From Gyrodactylus bullatarudis (taxonomy: Eukaryota; Platyhelminthes; Monogenea; Gyrodactylidea; Gyrodactylidae): DNA of 64,000 bases. Location: positions 186,001 to 250,000 of the forward strand of contig SSNU01000114.1 in the NCBI GenBank assembly GCA_012064415.1. Reading direction: 5' to 3'. The notes under the pieces are model-generated. The model did not search any database and was not told where the DNA came from. It saw nothing but the letters and a program-made list of their open reading frames with translations. Both the position numbers and the translations under genes were made by a program. Below are positions 12,441 to 25,100 of this stretch, piece by piece; within the stretch, counting starts at the first letter, position 1; each line of letters opens with the position of its first letter.

Positions 12441-13649
12441 AAGAAAAAAAATTAGCATACAAAAATGAAGAAATGTGTAACTCTTCTTCTCCATTTGCCC
12501 ATCTTCATTCTTTCTTTTTTTGTTTATGGGAAATATATTTTCATTCTCTCTAAATTCATCACAAGCAAGAATTTATTATCAAATTACATTTTCCAAAATG
12601 AGTCCAAAATCTCTTGAATATTTCTAGAGAATATTTATTCACTTTAAAAAAAATTTCCTTATTCAAGAAAACTGATGTCTACTTGAAAGTAGTTTTTCCA
12701 TCAAGAATAAAATTTTTACTATCAGCTCTATCAGGCTGATAGTATCAGCTATTGTTATCGTTGAAAATGAGATGAGTAAATTTGATTGGTTCATTTCTTG
12801 ATTATGAATTAGAGTTCTGGAAGAGACCAAGGTTATTTGTACTCGATTGAAACTCTACTCATATTTGTCTAACAAAATAAAAAATATATTATTCTGGGGA
12901 TTCTCATAGCATCTTTTGAGAACAGCTATCGGTTTGCTTAATTTGATTGATCGAATATTTTAATATAAAAAACGAAACGTGATAGTTTTCATATAAACAA
13001 TGAATCGATTCAGTAATTTTACATGATCTCACGAGACAATCCAGAAATGTTGAAATGGGCATTTTACAAAAATTTCATCTTCTTTTCAATGATACATACA
13101 GATGATAGTCAACTTTTTCCCCTAGATTCATGAGAGCAGGTCAAAATTGGAATTGGAGTATTTATTCACTAACTTCTCTTAGGATGAAAGAGAAACTTCG
13201 AAAAAGAACAACTTTCTTTACAATTCAAAACAAGATGAATCAAAACAAGAGAGCATCTTGAGACGTGTATAATTTTTTTCTTGATTGCATGAACAGCCAT
13301 CATATGAGCCCAAAGATTTGGTCGAAAGAACCTTGAACAGGGCTTGGAGAGATTGTTTTTAATTACATATCGATGATTTTGTTTTAAAAACTAAGTTAGT
13401 TTCAATCCAATAAAAGAGTTAGAAGGGCTTGAAATTAGAAAAAAATCGCGTGTTCAAATTCCTGTATGACGAAAAAAAATTCTCGCCTACGTTTCACAGG
13501 AAGACATTGTAATACAAAGAGATTTGAGTTTTTATTTAAAGAATGAGATAAAAACATGGTGTTCCAATACTATAGAGAACTGATAGGAGCTTATTCTAGG
13601 TCGAGATATTGCCAGTTTATTTTCGCATGATTCTGGTAAATCTTCAGAT

Positions 13650-14190
13650 ACATCCTTGTTGGTATCAACTAGCACCTCCTGTATCGATTAGAGACTTTTT
13701 GGAAATGAAACTGACGATATATTCAATATGACGTAGGAAGAAATTACTAATTTCATATTAGTCCAACATCCGCCCAAGAGGAAAGAGCATTTCAACAAAA
13801 AATTACATTTCTTGTCACTGTCAAATAAAGCTGGGAAAGTATGGCGTGAAAATTTGAGCAGCCTGTGATACGAGGAACTCATCCCTCCTAAATGCTCAAA
13901 TCAACATAAGGAAAGAAGGACCCAAAGCTTAACAAAAAAAAGGCATGAGAGTAGTAAAAGAACTTTTCCACCCATTCATCAAAATAGGATGTTTTATATT
14001 GTCTAAAACATCCAGCATTTCTCAAAAACAAACTAAAAATCGCCGGAGTTTTCTAAAAGAACTCTGTAGCAGGCTCCTAAAAATTAGCTCTCAGAAGAGA
14101 GAACTTGAAGAGCCCCAAGCACATTCCGCACCGAAAATCTGAAGATATATACGAAAAACAAAAGAAAAAGACAGGAAAGGCTATCGAGAA
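13650..14190 (+). pseudogene. Possible decayed coding relic of unknown origin
   Basis: A GC-richer patch reads, in one plus frame from about 13686, as charged protein-like sequence broken by several stops (for example NFILVQHPPKRKEHFNKKLH, later KKRHESSKRTFPPIHQNRMF). The signal shifts to another frame after about 13940. This looks like an old coding sequence with stops and frameshifts, possibly from a transposon. I cannot assign it to a family, and there is no intact product. Confidence 0.25.
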
Positions 14191-14239
14191 TGTGCGAAAT
14201 ACACCAATATTATTTGTAATGATCGCTTTTAAAATAAAT

Positions 14240-14619
14240 AGGGAAATTTACACTTGCAGTATCATTATTTTTTTTATTTTCACCATCAGTATCAAAAGAT
14301 GAAATAATTTCAGAAATTGTATAATAAAAAAAAATTGTAATAATATATCCTTTCACTTACAGTATCAATGATTATGAAAATTTACTGACTTAGTATCATT
14401 TCACATAATTTTCAAAAGGTATTCACCATATTAGAAATATTTCGTTCTAAGTGCTTAGGTAATATATCCCACAGGAACGTCTTATTTGGTAATGGATTAG
14501 CCCATGTCGCTAAATGTTACAGCTCACTAATGGATCCCGAAGTGTAAAAGAAAACATCGGTCTATTATACTGTAACTGAAATAAACGAAAAAAATGATAC
14601 TGCAAGTGTAAATTTCCCT
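14240..14619. repeat. Terminal-inverted-repeat element, family D, interrupted by a family C fragment
   Basis: The left end AGGGAAATTTACACTTGCAG is repeated inverted at 14600-14619. The left arm carries a recurring CAGTATCA or CAGTATAAT word at roughly 30-60 bp spacing. In the middle (about 14428-14548) sits a piece of family C, starting ATTAGAAATATTTCGTTCTA and containing GGATTAGCCCATGTCGC. After it the sequence returns to the family D right arm, which matches the copy at 29551 closely. No transposase is present. Confidence 0.75.
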
Positions 14620-14888
14620 AAAAAATATATATTTATCTGTATAAAACTCTTATGAAAACTGTTTAATTTTCAATCACTTTAACATTGGGTTAAAAATAAC
14701 CCGATTTACCAGCTATGCGATTCTCGCGATTTCCATATTGGGGCTAAGAGAAGAAATAATTTTTTGTAGATTTATTTTTTGAATATAATTGAAAATCGTG
14801 TACAGTAGTAACAGTTCTCTATATTTTACATGGGTTGGGAATATTATAGTTTAAGCATATTTTTGTATTCCCTGTTTAATTTAATTAC

Positions 14889-15656
14889 AGTTGTGCACCA
14901 GTTTTGGTGTGTGAGAATGTGCACACCCCGATTTTCCAGCTAAAAATAAGAGTTTGTATTTGAAATCTACTAAGAGGTAGTACAAATATATTTAAATTTT
15001 AATATTTTGGGCAAATTTTGTTATTTTTCTAGTTTTTGGTCTCAACTTGTAGAGAATTTTCTCCTGATTCGATCAGTACCACTAAACCCTATCAAATTCG
15101 AAATTTTGATGAAAAAATTTTCTTTCATTGCAGAAAAAATTACTATTCTATCATTCATAATAAAAAAGTTATGGGTGTTTGAATTTTGACTAAAAATGAG
15201 CTCAATTTATTGAATAATGTTTCCAAAGTCACTGAAAAGACTTTAGATAGATTTCTCTATTGATTTTTAGTTCAACAAGGTGTAATTATGAAACAATTTG
15301 ACCTTAAATAGACAATTTGTGACTGAAATGTAATGCATAATTAGTAAGAAACTTTAGCTCAACTTGTAAATTAGGGGGGGGTGACGCATTAATTTTTCAT
15401 CAAAATTTCGAAGTTTATTTTCAATAGTTTCCATACTTAATGAACGAATTTGATAGGGTTTAGTGGTACTGATCGAATCAGGAGAAAATTCTCTACAAGT
15501 TGAGACCAAAAACTAGAAAAATAACAAAATTTGCCCAAAATATTAAAATTTAAATATATTTGTACTACCTCTTAGTAGATTTCAAATACAAACTCTTATT
15601 TTTAGCTGGAAAATCGGGGTGTGCACATTCTCACACACCAAAACTGGTGCACAACT
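14889..15656. repeat. Foldback element, family B, ~210-bp arms
   Basis: The arms are nearly identical inverted copies. The left (14889-15102) begins AGTTGTGCACCAGTTTTGGT and the right (15444-15656) is its reverse complement. Internal arm landmarks are TGTGCACACCCCGATTTTCC, AATCTACTAAGAGGTAGTAC and TCTCCTGATTCGATCAGTAC. The ~340-bp spacer is AT-rich with a G7 run near 15374. The very high identity of the arms suggests recent movement or gene conversion. No coding capacity. Confidence 0.9.
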
Positions 15657-16080
15657 ATATCATCGCATATATTATTCAATGAATAAGCCTAATGATACAC
15701 ATCATATGTAATAAAATGAAGAAAAGCTATTTTTTGTATGGTTTGGTTTGATTTCATTGGTTGTTTGTCTACTCGAATATTATTGGACAATGAAAAAGGA
15801 ACTGAAAGGTATATATGTAAGGGGAAATTAAATTAATTAGTAAAACTCATTTCATCATGTCTTTTGGACGCTTCCTATTGGACCCCAAACCAATTTCTGA
15901 CCTTGACTTCAATCAAAATATCAAATAAACGACGTTTTGAGTTATTTGAACATAAGGTTATTTTAAGATAGAGATTCACGTAAATGAGTTCATTGAATAG
16001 ATCAGAAAAAATTTTATCATTATCGATTTTTATCGTGAACACAAACACGGCCCTTACATGTAGTCTCTGCACTACAGAAG

Positions 16081-17919
16081 TTAACCCTTGAATGACAAGT
16101 AGAGAAAATTTCATGAACGATAAATGGGGGTTATATACCCCCAATGACAAAAACTAAGATATAAAAATAAATTCGATATTTATTCAGAGCAATTAACACA
16201 AATTATTGTCTGGTGATCGCGGCAGGGAAAGCAATCACATTTGGCGCATTTTCTATATCCTGTCTTGTCATTTTTTCTAGGACATATACTGCAGCGTTTC
16301 TTTCCAGTGACCACTTTTTGAATTTTTTTCGGAGGAATACTAGCTAATGAAGATGCAGACGTATCTAGAATTGCTTCAATATTTCTTTTGCATGCTCTTT
16401 TATGCATTAGACCAATTGCTAAATCTTTCAAGAATATTCTTCTTGATATTTTACCATGCTCATCCAGAAAACTAGGTGTTCGTATCGAGAACAGTACAAA
16501 AGCATTGTATGCAGCAATATCTAGAACATTCCAGAATAATGCTAAAGGCCATCTTCTCGTAGGTCTTTTACTGCTGTAGTTTCGAATCAATTGATCTAGG
16601 GTGTCAACTCCACCTTTAGTCGAATTGTAGAAACTTATAATTTCAGGCTTATCTCCTGAATCGTCAACTTCTTGATGCAGGCTGGACAGTAATACAACTG
16701 GTCGATTTTTCTTCTGGCCATATCGAAGTAGAATATTCTGATCATTGTAAAGATACTCTTTAGTCCCTTCTATGATTTTTTTCCACTAAACAAGTTGGGT
16801 AGAAATCTTCTGTTTGTTCGACAAGTGCCCACAATAGATGTCTTCTTGGTATTCAAATAGTTAGACAACTCAATTGAAGTAAAGAAGTTGTCACAGGTTA
16901 TGTTTCTATATATACACCTTGAAAGGACATTTACCCTTGAAGTTGACCAGTTGTTCATCAACTGTAATCTGGTCTGACGGCTCATAACCACTACAACTGT
17001 TTTGAATGAATCTTTGAAAAAAAGCATGTATTGGAGCAAGTTTGTCTTTCCTTTCTTGACTATCTCTTTCAATTTTGATGTCAAATCGTAAAAAGGTTTT
17101 GATAACATTGAAACGAGATAAAGACATGTATTGATCGAGTTTGAGTTGATGATATTCGTCAGACCACAACTCACTAAGATTCATGTTCTTCTGTTTACAC
17201 ACACCAAAATATAGGCAAATCCCAATCCATGTGGAAACTTCTACAGAGGTTATGTAGCTGCATTTTGACTTTTTGTGGTCAATATACATGTTAGAATAAC
17301 GAGTAATGTCTCTTATCATATCTAAATTTATCAGATGAAGAAAAAATTCTGTCTTAGAAAATAACTTTTTCGCGGACCCTTTTAGACCTGGCTTGGCTGT
17401 GAATATATTACGAGCTGGTGACTTTGTTCGACAGGGCTGGATGTTTGTAAATTCAAAACTGCCACATTTTGACTTATGAAAGCTTATTGAAACGTCAAAA
17501 TCATTTTCTTCGTCGCTGGAGCTTGTCTCTTGAAGAATATGGTCTTCATCTTCTGAGGATACATCTGAAAGATCATCATCGCTGTAAATATCAGAAACGA
17601 GTTTTTTAGAGAGCACTCTGAGTTCGTCTTTACTCATTGTAAGGGGATAAAATAATGAAAGTAAAGTCTTTCAAATACATGCATTACATTTTTATTTGGG
17701 GGTATTATACCCCCAGTTACCAGAGGTATATATTTTTTGCATGAATATAAAATCAAAACCCATTATAGCAACACATATTTTACTATCTAATTAGGAAAAT
17801 TGATAATCAAATTTAGAATAACATAGTGATTCAGGTTGAAAAAAGAAAAAAAATTATCTAAAAATGTGATGTGAAAGTGATTGGGGGTATATAACCCCCA
17901 TTTCTCATTCAAGGGTTAA
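16081..17919 (-). mobile_element. piggyBac element bounded by TTAA, transposase defective
   Basis: TTAA target duplications lie at 16081-16084 and 17916-17919. The terminal inverted repeat starts CCCTTGAATGA at both ends. Just inside each end is the hairpin-forming word AATGGGGGTTATATACCCCC (about 16123 and, inverted, 17880). A related GGGGGTATTATACCCCC lies near 17698, between the transposase start and the right end. The 1.83 kb body holds one minus-strand transposase gene. TTAA sites, end sequence and protein similarity all agree on piggyBac. The ends look intact, so the copy could in principle still be mobilised by a transposase acting in trans. Confidence 0.95.
16180..17637 (-). pseudogene. 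piggyBac transposase pseudogene with catalytic-core deletion
   Basis: The reading starts at 17637. It has an acidic N-terminus (DDDLSDVSSEDED-type) and then a DDE-type domain entering at LSELWSDEYHQLKLDQYMS. At about 16905-16915 the frame jumps from FKGKCPFKVYI directly to YRNITCDNFFTSIELSNYL. In family members about 60-70 residues lie between these motifs, including the first catalytic aspartate, so that residue is missing here. The second (CDNFFTS) and third (STKGGVDTLDQL) catalytic regions remain. A second frameshift in an A-run near 16784-16790 separates LPNLFSG from KIIEGTKEYLYND. The C-terminal cysteine-rich zinc-binding domain (RCSICPRKNDK, CAKCDCFPC) is intact to the stop at 16180. 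The lesions make it non-functional. Confidence 0.93.
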
Positions 17920-18854
17920 TTGAGGATAATTATGGTGTGTGAAATATTGAAAAGTGAATGAGTCACATCTTTAGGACTTTTACTGTAATTATTGGTAATA
18001 AGAGAAATATTTATTTATAAATAAGTTAAAAACATGGTTGTGCAAAAATTTTTTTGGCTTGGCGCAGGTTTTTTAGTGCCCAGACCATATTTCTATTGAT
18101 TATATTTTCATTAAAAATGTCTTAATCTTTTACATTCAAAATCCAAGATATGATAACCAATTTAATAAAATATTTAAACTATTTATAACTGCATAAAGTT
18201 AATAAAATCGAATATAATCAACAAAAATTAAAATAAAAAACGTTCAAAATTTGCAAATTTCCGAAATTTGATACAAGAATCATTTAAAGAGTTGACTCAG
18301 CCAGACATGGTGGAATGATTTAGAAATAGCTCAAAGATTATTTAAACAAAATTACAGGCGGTTTCATCAGTTTTACGAAATTTCATCCAAGTCTACTAAA
18401 GTTAGTTGATATGAAGATGAGAATGGACTATTTTTCCAAAATACACAAATAATCTTTGAAACACATTATGGAATGAACCAATAATTTGTTTTTTTTCTTT
18501 GAACTTATACATTTTATTAAATCAAAATAAAATCATTATAAAATAAACATTATCACAAAGTAGATATTTACAGCAGGTTAAAATAACAGTTCGACCTCAT
18601 CCTTGGACAATCTGCACTATAGGTTCATAATTGTCAAACTTTACTTGAGTTAGGAGCAGTCGAAAAGTCAGATACTGAAATTCCATGATATTTTCCAAAT
18701 AAATATTCGATCAAAAAGATAAGATTAATGAAGGTGGGTGTAAAGAAGGGATTTTGAATAGTCAATTTTTGTTAAATGAAAGAAGGCTAATATCGGTATC
18801 TAAGATTTAAGATTCAGATGGCCAAATCGAATTTTTTTCATCAAAATTCTCATC
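17920..18854. other. AT-rich spacer with an isolated family A tip
   Basis: No gene was found. GTTGATATGAAGATGAGAAT near 18411 matches the terminus of palindromic family A without a recognisable remainder. Confidence 0.4.
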
Positions 18855-19807
18855 TTAACCCTTTCGGTGCTGATACTATTTCACAATTTTTATAAAAACC
18901 AAAATTTAGTTATGATGAAGATACCAAGTTATTTGGCCAAAAAATGCAAGTTCGCATTGTGGGCTTCAATTTAAACTATAATTGATCCAGAATCCTATCA
19001 TTTTGATTCTTATAAAGGTTCAAAAAATTGGAAAATGGACATAAAGCTAGTTAATATGAAGATGGGAATTTATGATTTTTACAAAATTCTTATTTTTTCA
19101 TCAAGAAATCGAAATTGATCAAGATTTTTTGGAATCTAGATCATGAGGCCCTCTTTCACGGTACGGAGAAAAAAAATTTAGAAAAAATCAATTTTTAAGA
19201 AAAATTCGGCAAATTTGAAATCTTGAAGTAGCGCCAAATTCCATTTTTTTGAACTTTGAGTTGAAAATTTTTATTGATTTCAATGTGAGAGAGTGATCAA
19301 AAGTTGATTCTTAGGATCACAATAAGACAAAAAAACCGATGATCATAATTAAAATTTTGATAAATTCGTCATTTTTCTGGGATCTTGAAATATCAAATTT
19401 CATCGACTTTCAAGTAGGGAAAATTATGGTAAAATCAAAATTTGATTTTGACACGATTATGAAACCAGATTCAGCATATTTAATTTCTTTTTCTTATTGT
19501 GATCCTAAGAATCAACTTTTGATCACTCTCTCACATTGAAATCAATAAAAATTTTCAACTCAAAGTTCAAAAAAATGGAATTTGGCGCTACTTCAAGATT
19601 TCAAATTTGCCGAATTTTTCTTAAAAATTGATTTTTTCTAAATTTTTTTTTCTCCGTACCGTGAAAGAGGGCCTCATGATCTAGATTCCAAAATATCTTG
19701 ATCAATTTCGATTTCTTGATGAAAAAATAAGAATTTTGTAAAAATCATAAACTCCCATCTTCACATTAACTATAGGTGTATATGTCCATCGGCACCGAAA
19801 GGGTTAA
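18855..19807. mobile_element. TTAA-bounded MITE (piggyBac-like ends) hosting a nested palindrome
   Basis: TTAA at 18855-18858 is followed by CCCTTTCGGTGCTGAT. The right end is ATCGGCACCGAAAGGG followed by TTAA at 19804-19807. The TTAA duplication and CCCTT-type ends point to a piggyBac-related non-autonomous element. Its own interior is only about 230 bp (about 18871-19047 and 19773-19787); the rest is a family A palindrome inserted into it. It has no transposase, and its ends differ from those of the 16081 element beyond the first few bases, so a different autonomous partner is likely. Confidence 0.85.
19048..19772. repeat. Full-length palindromic element, family A, nested in the MITE
   Basis: The left arm starts TAGTTAATATGAAGATGGGA and the right arm ends with its inverse. 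The arms (about 19048-19335 and 19490-19772) match over most of their length, including GGAATCTAGATCATGAGGCC, CACGGTACGGAGAAAAAAA and GAGAGAGTGATCAAAAGTTG. The centre is about 150 bp. It is the best-preserved family A copy in the window, implying the latest activity here. No protein is encoded; the open frame across the centre is incidental. Confidence 0.9.
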
Positions 19808-21889
19808 TAGCAAAAAGTATGATTGTAATGTAGGCTAATATGTATTTATTATATTTTTCTATAGATACATTTGAGGAAAAATTCCAATTTACACTATTCT
19901 TTCTAGTTGATAAAGCTTCCAACAGTAATCCGAACAATGTTTTATGATACATCTGATGATTTTATGTTTATGTATTTATATGAGTCGGTCGAGCTTGAAA
20001 AAGATTAACTTCAAAGTGAAACAGAATAAAAAGTTTAATTTTCTGCTCATTTAACTAGATATCGTACATATAAATTCGAACGTCATTTCATATGCCGTAA
20101 TTATGATTTATGATGCCATAAAGAACACTAGGATTTTATGATTTTTAGACCAGACAATCTGGTAGAAAATCAAAATTTGAATAATCTCTTACAATTGGCA
20201 AATAGAGCAGTCTTCAAGACCACCGAGCATTAGATAAAAATATCAGATTTGTATGATGTCAAAAATTCAAACTTTTGTAGCAAAATTTCATGCTATAGAG
20301 GAGATAATTAAATCAAGGAGTTTCAATTTTAATTAACTTTTTTTGATTGGTTAGTTATTTTAGGATGGAAAGACAACCGAAAAGGATTATTCAAAAGCCG
20401 AGTTGAACGTTGGTATAATAACTACTGTAGTGAATGAATGAAAATAAAATTTTCCATTTTCAAAATTTCAAAATACATATAAAGAATATTTTTAGATACA
20501 TTATCTGATGAAATTATTGGTTGTTTATGTGCTACGCAATATGTAGTTATGTGAAGAAATGATAAATTTAATATAAAATTTACTGTATCTACTTGTAAGT
20601 ATATATATTATTTGCAAACGAACTAACTCGTTATCAATGGGAAGAAGAATTGACAATATCGAAACGAATCAAAAGAATATCATCTCCCACTCATAAAACA
20701 ACGAATCACACAATAATAGTCTTATTCTTCACAAAATATTACTATTTTTGGCTATAGCGGTGTTCGCTTGCTACCTATTTGTGTTATCTTCTGCCTTGCA
20801 TTGATATAGATGTACATAGGTAAAAAGTGAACAACGTTATAGCCAATCTATGCCGAAAATCTCTCTGAAATACTTCTTGGTTCAAAATTAGTAACAAGTA
20901 TTCAAAAACTCATTTATAGGCACTTATTTCTTTTAAGTCATATTAGCTGACTTCCTACTACTTGTGAGTCAATATTAATAAATGAGATATGATTGCAATA
21001 AAGCAAATCTTACAATCTACAGATCTCCCGTTCTAGATTCATGGAATTCATAAGGACTTGAAAAATTTGATATTTTAATGGAACTTGGTGTTGGAGGTTT
21101 TGGCATGGTTAGAAGAATTTGGAATAAGTTAGACGTAATCAAAAGATTAATCATAGGAAATCTAAGAACGAATATCATTGGTCAATTAGATTAGGAAAGG
21201 GGATACTCTATGTAAAGAATACATTATGTAAATTATATTTTTACATTGTATAAAAATATGACCTATTACAAAATATTTGACCGATATATGCTCTTTGTAT
21301 AACTTTTTTATTAACAACCTCACCCCTCTTCTGATTACTATTCTTTGATCTGATCAAATGACCAAGATTAAATGGTGTAAAATTCATAAAAAAGATTTGA
21401 AAATTTTGAGAAAGTATTCTGATACAAGAGTGAACTCATCAGCTGTTTGATACTGTGGTAACATAATAATTTCTCTGAGCTATTTTTCTGAGAATTTTCA
21501 AGATATATGGTATGTAAATAGATTTATTTATTTATTTGAATAATAAAGTTTGTTTATATATAATCACAACCATTTTGTTTTGTTAACCAATTAGAGGAGG
21601 TAAATGTGTGTTTTATATTTTCAAGTAGTCGGTATCATTAGATTTTCCCTCAATGGAGGCAGCTGGAAACTCTCACTCGACCTTTTAAGGATGTTCTCAC
21701 CCAAGAAAACATTTTCACTCACAGATTTGGAGTTCTTTTGAATTTCAGGCCGACAGTAATCACCAGCTAGAGAAAGGAATAAAATTTTAACACTTCAATC
21801 CTCAACTTGGTTCAATTTACGGAGAAAGTCAAATTTCAAACCTAGCCATGGTATAGTCAAAGAAATCAGATAGGCTAAATTAGATTTTG
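19808..21889. other. AT-rich intergenic stretch downstream of the esterase
   Basis: No gene is supported. The minus-strand AATAAA candidates (TTTATT on the plus strand) around 21532-21542 could serve the esterase transcript. Confidence 0.4.
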
Positions 21890-22133
21890 AAAATCATCCC
21901 ATTATCGTTGGAAAATCAGCAAAAGTTCTCAGCTCGAAGTTCAAAAAATGGGAATTTGGCGCTACTTTGAGATTTGAAACATTCTTTCTATAATTTCCTT
22001 GAAAAACTGATTTTTTCAAAATTTCAATGATATAGAAAAAAAATATCCTAAAAATTTTGATCAAATTCGATTTCTTGATGAAAAAATGAGAATCTTGTAA
22101 AAACCACAAATTCCCATCTTCATATTAACTAGG
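21890..22133. repeat. Right-half copy of palindromic family A behind the esterase stop
   Basis: It matches the right arm of the 19048-19772 copy, including TTCAAAAAATGGGAATTTGG, TCGATTTCTTGATGAAAAAA and the terminal ATTCCCATCTTCATATTAAC. It ends 6 bp from the stop codon of the minus-strand esterase, so it forms the proximal part of that gene's 3' untranslated region or downstream sequence. Confidence 0.85.
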
Positions 22134-22139
22134 TGTAGT

Positions 22140-25100
22140 TTACCAGATGAATTTAAACTCTAGTGCATAAGCAATCACAAACAAACTTCTGAATAACATA
22201 GTATAAATAAATTTCTTACTATCTGAGAAAATAATGGGAAGCATATCTGTCCAAAAAGCACATCTTCGCTTATAGGGTTTACTATTTGTTGTTATATAGC
22301 CATTCTCGGAGATCACCAAGTAGGTCTCGCTAATGTTGGTGAATTCAGACCAAGACTTGAAGTTAATCTGAGAGAACTCATCACTATGCACAGGCTCTCC
22401 GTCGTAAATGGGAACTCTCGGCTCAGAGCTTATGTAGGTTGGGGGTGATGTTGTTCCAGTTGATATTGTCGTAGTTGTCATGATATTGTCAAAACTGGTT
22501 GGAGCGAATTTGCTAAGATATGTCGACATAACATGAGTTGAATCTGGCATCGAGTTCGGATCTCTTGAAAGAAATGTTGAATTTAAAAACTTTCAATATT
22601 TCCAATCCCTGAAATCAACCTACCCTGATCTGATGAAATTACCCCAATAGGTCATCATCGATTCACTGATTAGTTTTTCATCCTTGTTGAATTTGTAGAA
22701 AGTCTCCTGAAAATCATCACTGAATGGCATGCCAAAGATGTACTCAATCTCATAGCCGTGCATTGTTCCCAGCCATTTCGGCATATCAATTGACTTTGTG
22801 CGATAACGAAATTCATAAAAGTAAACAGGGACATCTTTCAGATTAGTCACTCGTCGGGCCATGTCGATTGTTGAACACCTAAATGTACGATCACTTCCGA
22901 TATTCTCTAGGATTTCTGTCAAGTATTCGTCTGTAGCCTTGATTAAAATTATACAAAAATAGATTCATTAATTATTTTTTATAATTTTCTTAAATCATTC
23001 TCGGTTTAGTTTTCCGTTAAACTCGTGTTTTCAAGGGTAAAATTTATAAGTGTCAGAAATTGAGTTTTTAAGGCTCTATTGTGAGGATCAGAGAGGTGAT
23101 AGAGAGTTTGAAAGTATCAGTTAACACAAAAAACAAGGTCCTTTTTCATAAGAACATTAAAGCTTCCCTTAAAAGGCACTATAAAAAACTTTTGTATGTC
23201 TACTTGTAAGCGACCGATCAAAATCAAGGTTTTGGATCACATAGTGAAGTGGTGTGAATCAATTATACGTTTACTCGAGATTCAAATGGCCTAGTTAGAA
23301 AGATAGAAGAGTGTAATATCTCAACTTTATCTCAAATATCTTGTCATCTATTGTGTTATGCTCACTTTGTGGCAGAAACTGAAAGATGCTCAAACTCACA
23401 TTTCTCGTATAATCCTTGTATTCAATGTCCATGAAGTCAAAAAAGAACTTTCGCTTATCTTCAGAATATCGTACGATATCCATGACCTTGGCCTGTTTCT
23501 CTCGGAAATCTTTCAGACCTCTAACAGGCAAGGTTTCCCTGTCCTTCTTAAACTCATCGTTATGAATGAAAGCATACAAGAGGAAATAACTGGCTTCATT
23601 CTTGTTTATTCCAAACATAACTGATCCTGAGGGCTTCATAAAACGTAGCTTATTCAAATCGTTCGAGTTATACGGCAAGAATTCTGTTGATGTAGTCGGA
23701 CCAAGCAGGACTGAGAAATAGTCATACGGATAAGTGACATTACTCCAGACACTCTTCACCTCTGAGAGGGATTTCTTTTGAATGCAGCTCATTGAGGCTT
23801 GATTGTTGGTGTCAGTTGGACAGTTTAATAGCTGTAAATATCTGTATAGAAATTAATGAAACTCTTTTGATCCAGGTACAAATTGCTACAACTGAACATG
23901 GTTAATAACCATTGATTATAGACAATGAAAAAAAACTTTAATATCTCAACAAAGAAATAAACTCACTCTTTAGATGCCTGCGTAGCTGTATTTTTATTCA
24001 GGAAGCCCCAGTAATTGAATGCAGACCCAGATTGCATAATGGCGTTGCGGAATAAGTTTTGCGACCAAGGTGACAAAACATGGGCATTTGTACTGACAGC
24101 TCCAGCACTCTCACCGACAATTGTGATTCGATCTGGATCCCCGTTAAAATTTTCAATATAAGTTTTAACCCATTTCATCGCCAAGCGTTGATCCCATAAG
24201 CCCATGTTTCCCGATATCTTTTGTGCAATGGAAGAAATATTAAAACCTCTTTTAAAATTTTCAACATTTGCTAATAATATTCAACCCACAGTATCATCTG
24301 AAATGTAGAGGAATCCGAATAGTCCAAGTCGATAGTTCATTGAAACTACAATGATATTCTGATGAGCTGACAGGTATTTTCCATCGTATACTTTGAGACT
24401 TGAAGTGCCTGTGTTGAATCCTCCGCCATAAATCCATACCATGACGGCCAACTTTTCATTCGACTGATTTTTTGGCACCCAAATGTTCAACGTTAGACAA
24501 TCTTCACTTAAATCATCACTGGGCACCCACATTCTGGCCGCTGCTGCTTCCTTTTTTATATAAATTTCATAAAACTCGTTTCTTTATGATGTGTGTCTTA
24601 TCCACAGAAAAAACTCCAGATATCGATTTGAGATAAAAGAATATTAAAATTCTACAGGTTTCACACTAGAAGTGTTTCAAGATCACAGTCTTGAGAATAA
24701 AAGTAAAGATCGATTACTACACTACATATCTTATTCTAGGATAAGTCCCATGAATTGACCAATCAGAGAAGAGGGAAGGTTCAACCTTATTCAATATGTC
24801 AACCACCAAGAAGATTTTAGAATTATTCTTTTGTGAGTAATAATAATAATTTTTCAGGTTAATGTAAGGAAATCATTACCTGGTACCATGAATCCTTTAT
24901 TTGGAAACAACTCTTCCCGTAGTCCTGAGTTGTGATGATGTTATCCTTTGGATATTCGTATCCTATTGGCTTTTTAAAGCGTAAATCGCCAACAGGCGGT
25001 GCAGCATACCTTATTCCAAGATATTCATCCACTTGGGCTCCATCGAGACTCTCAATCCGATGTTTGTTGCCGCAGAAATGGCCAACTGGTGTCCGAACTC

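Noticed and set aside
23358..23624. 88-codon plus-strand frame
   Set aside because: Antisense shadow of esterase exon 4.
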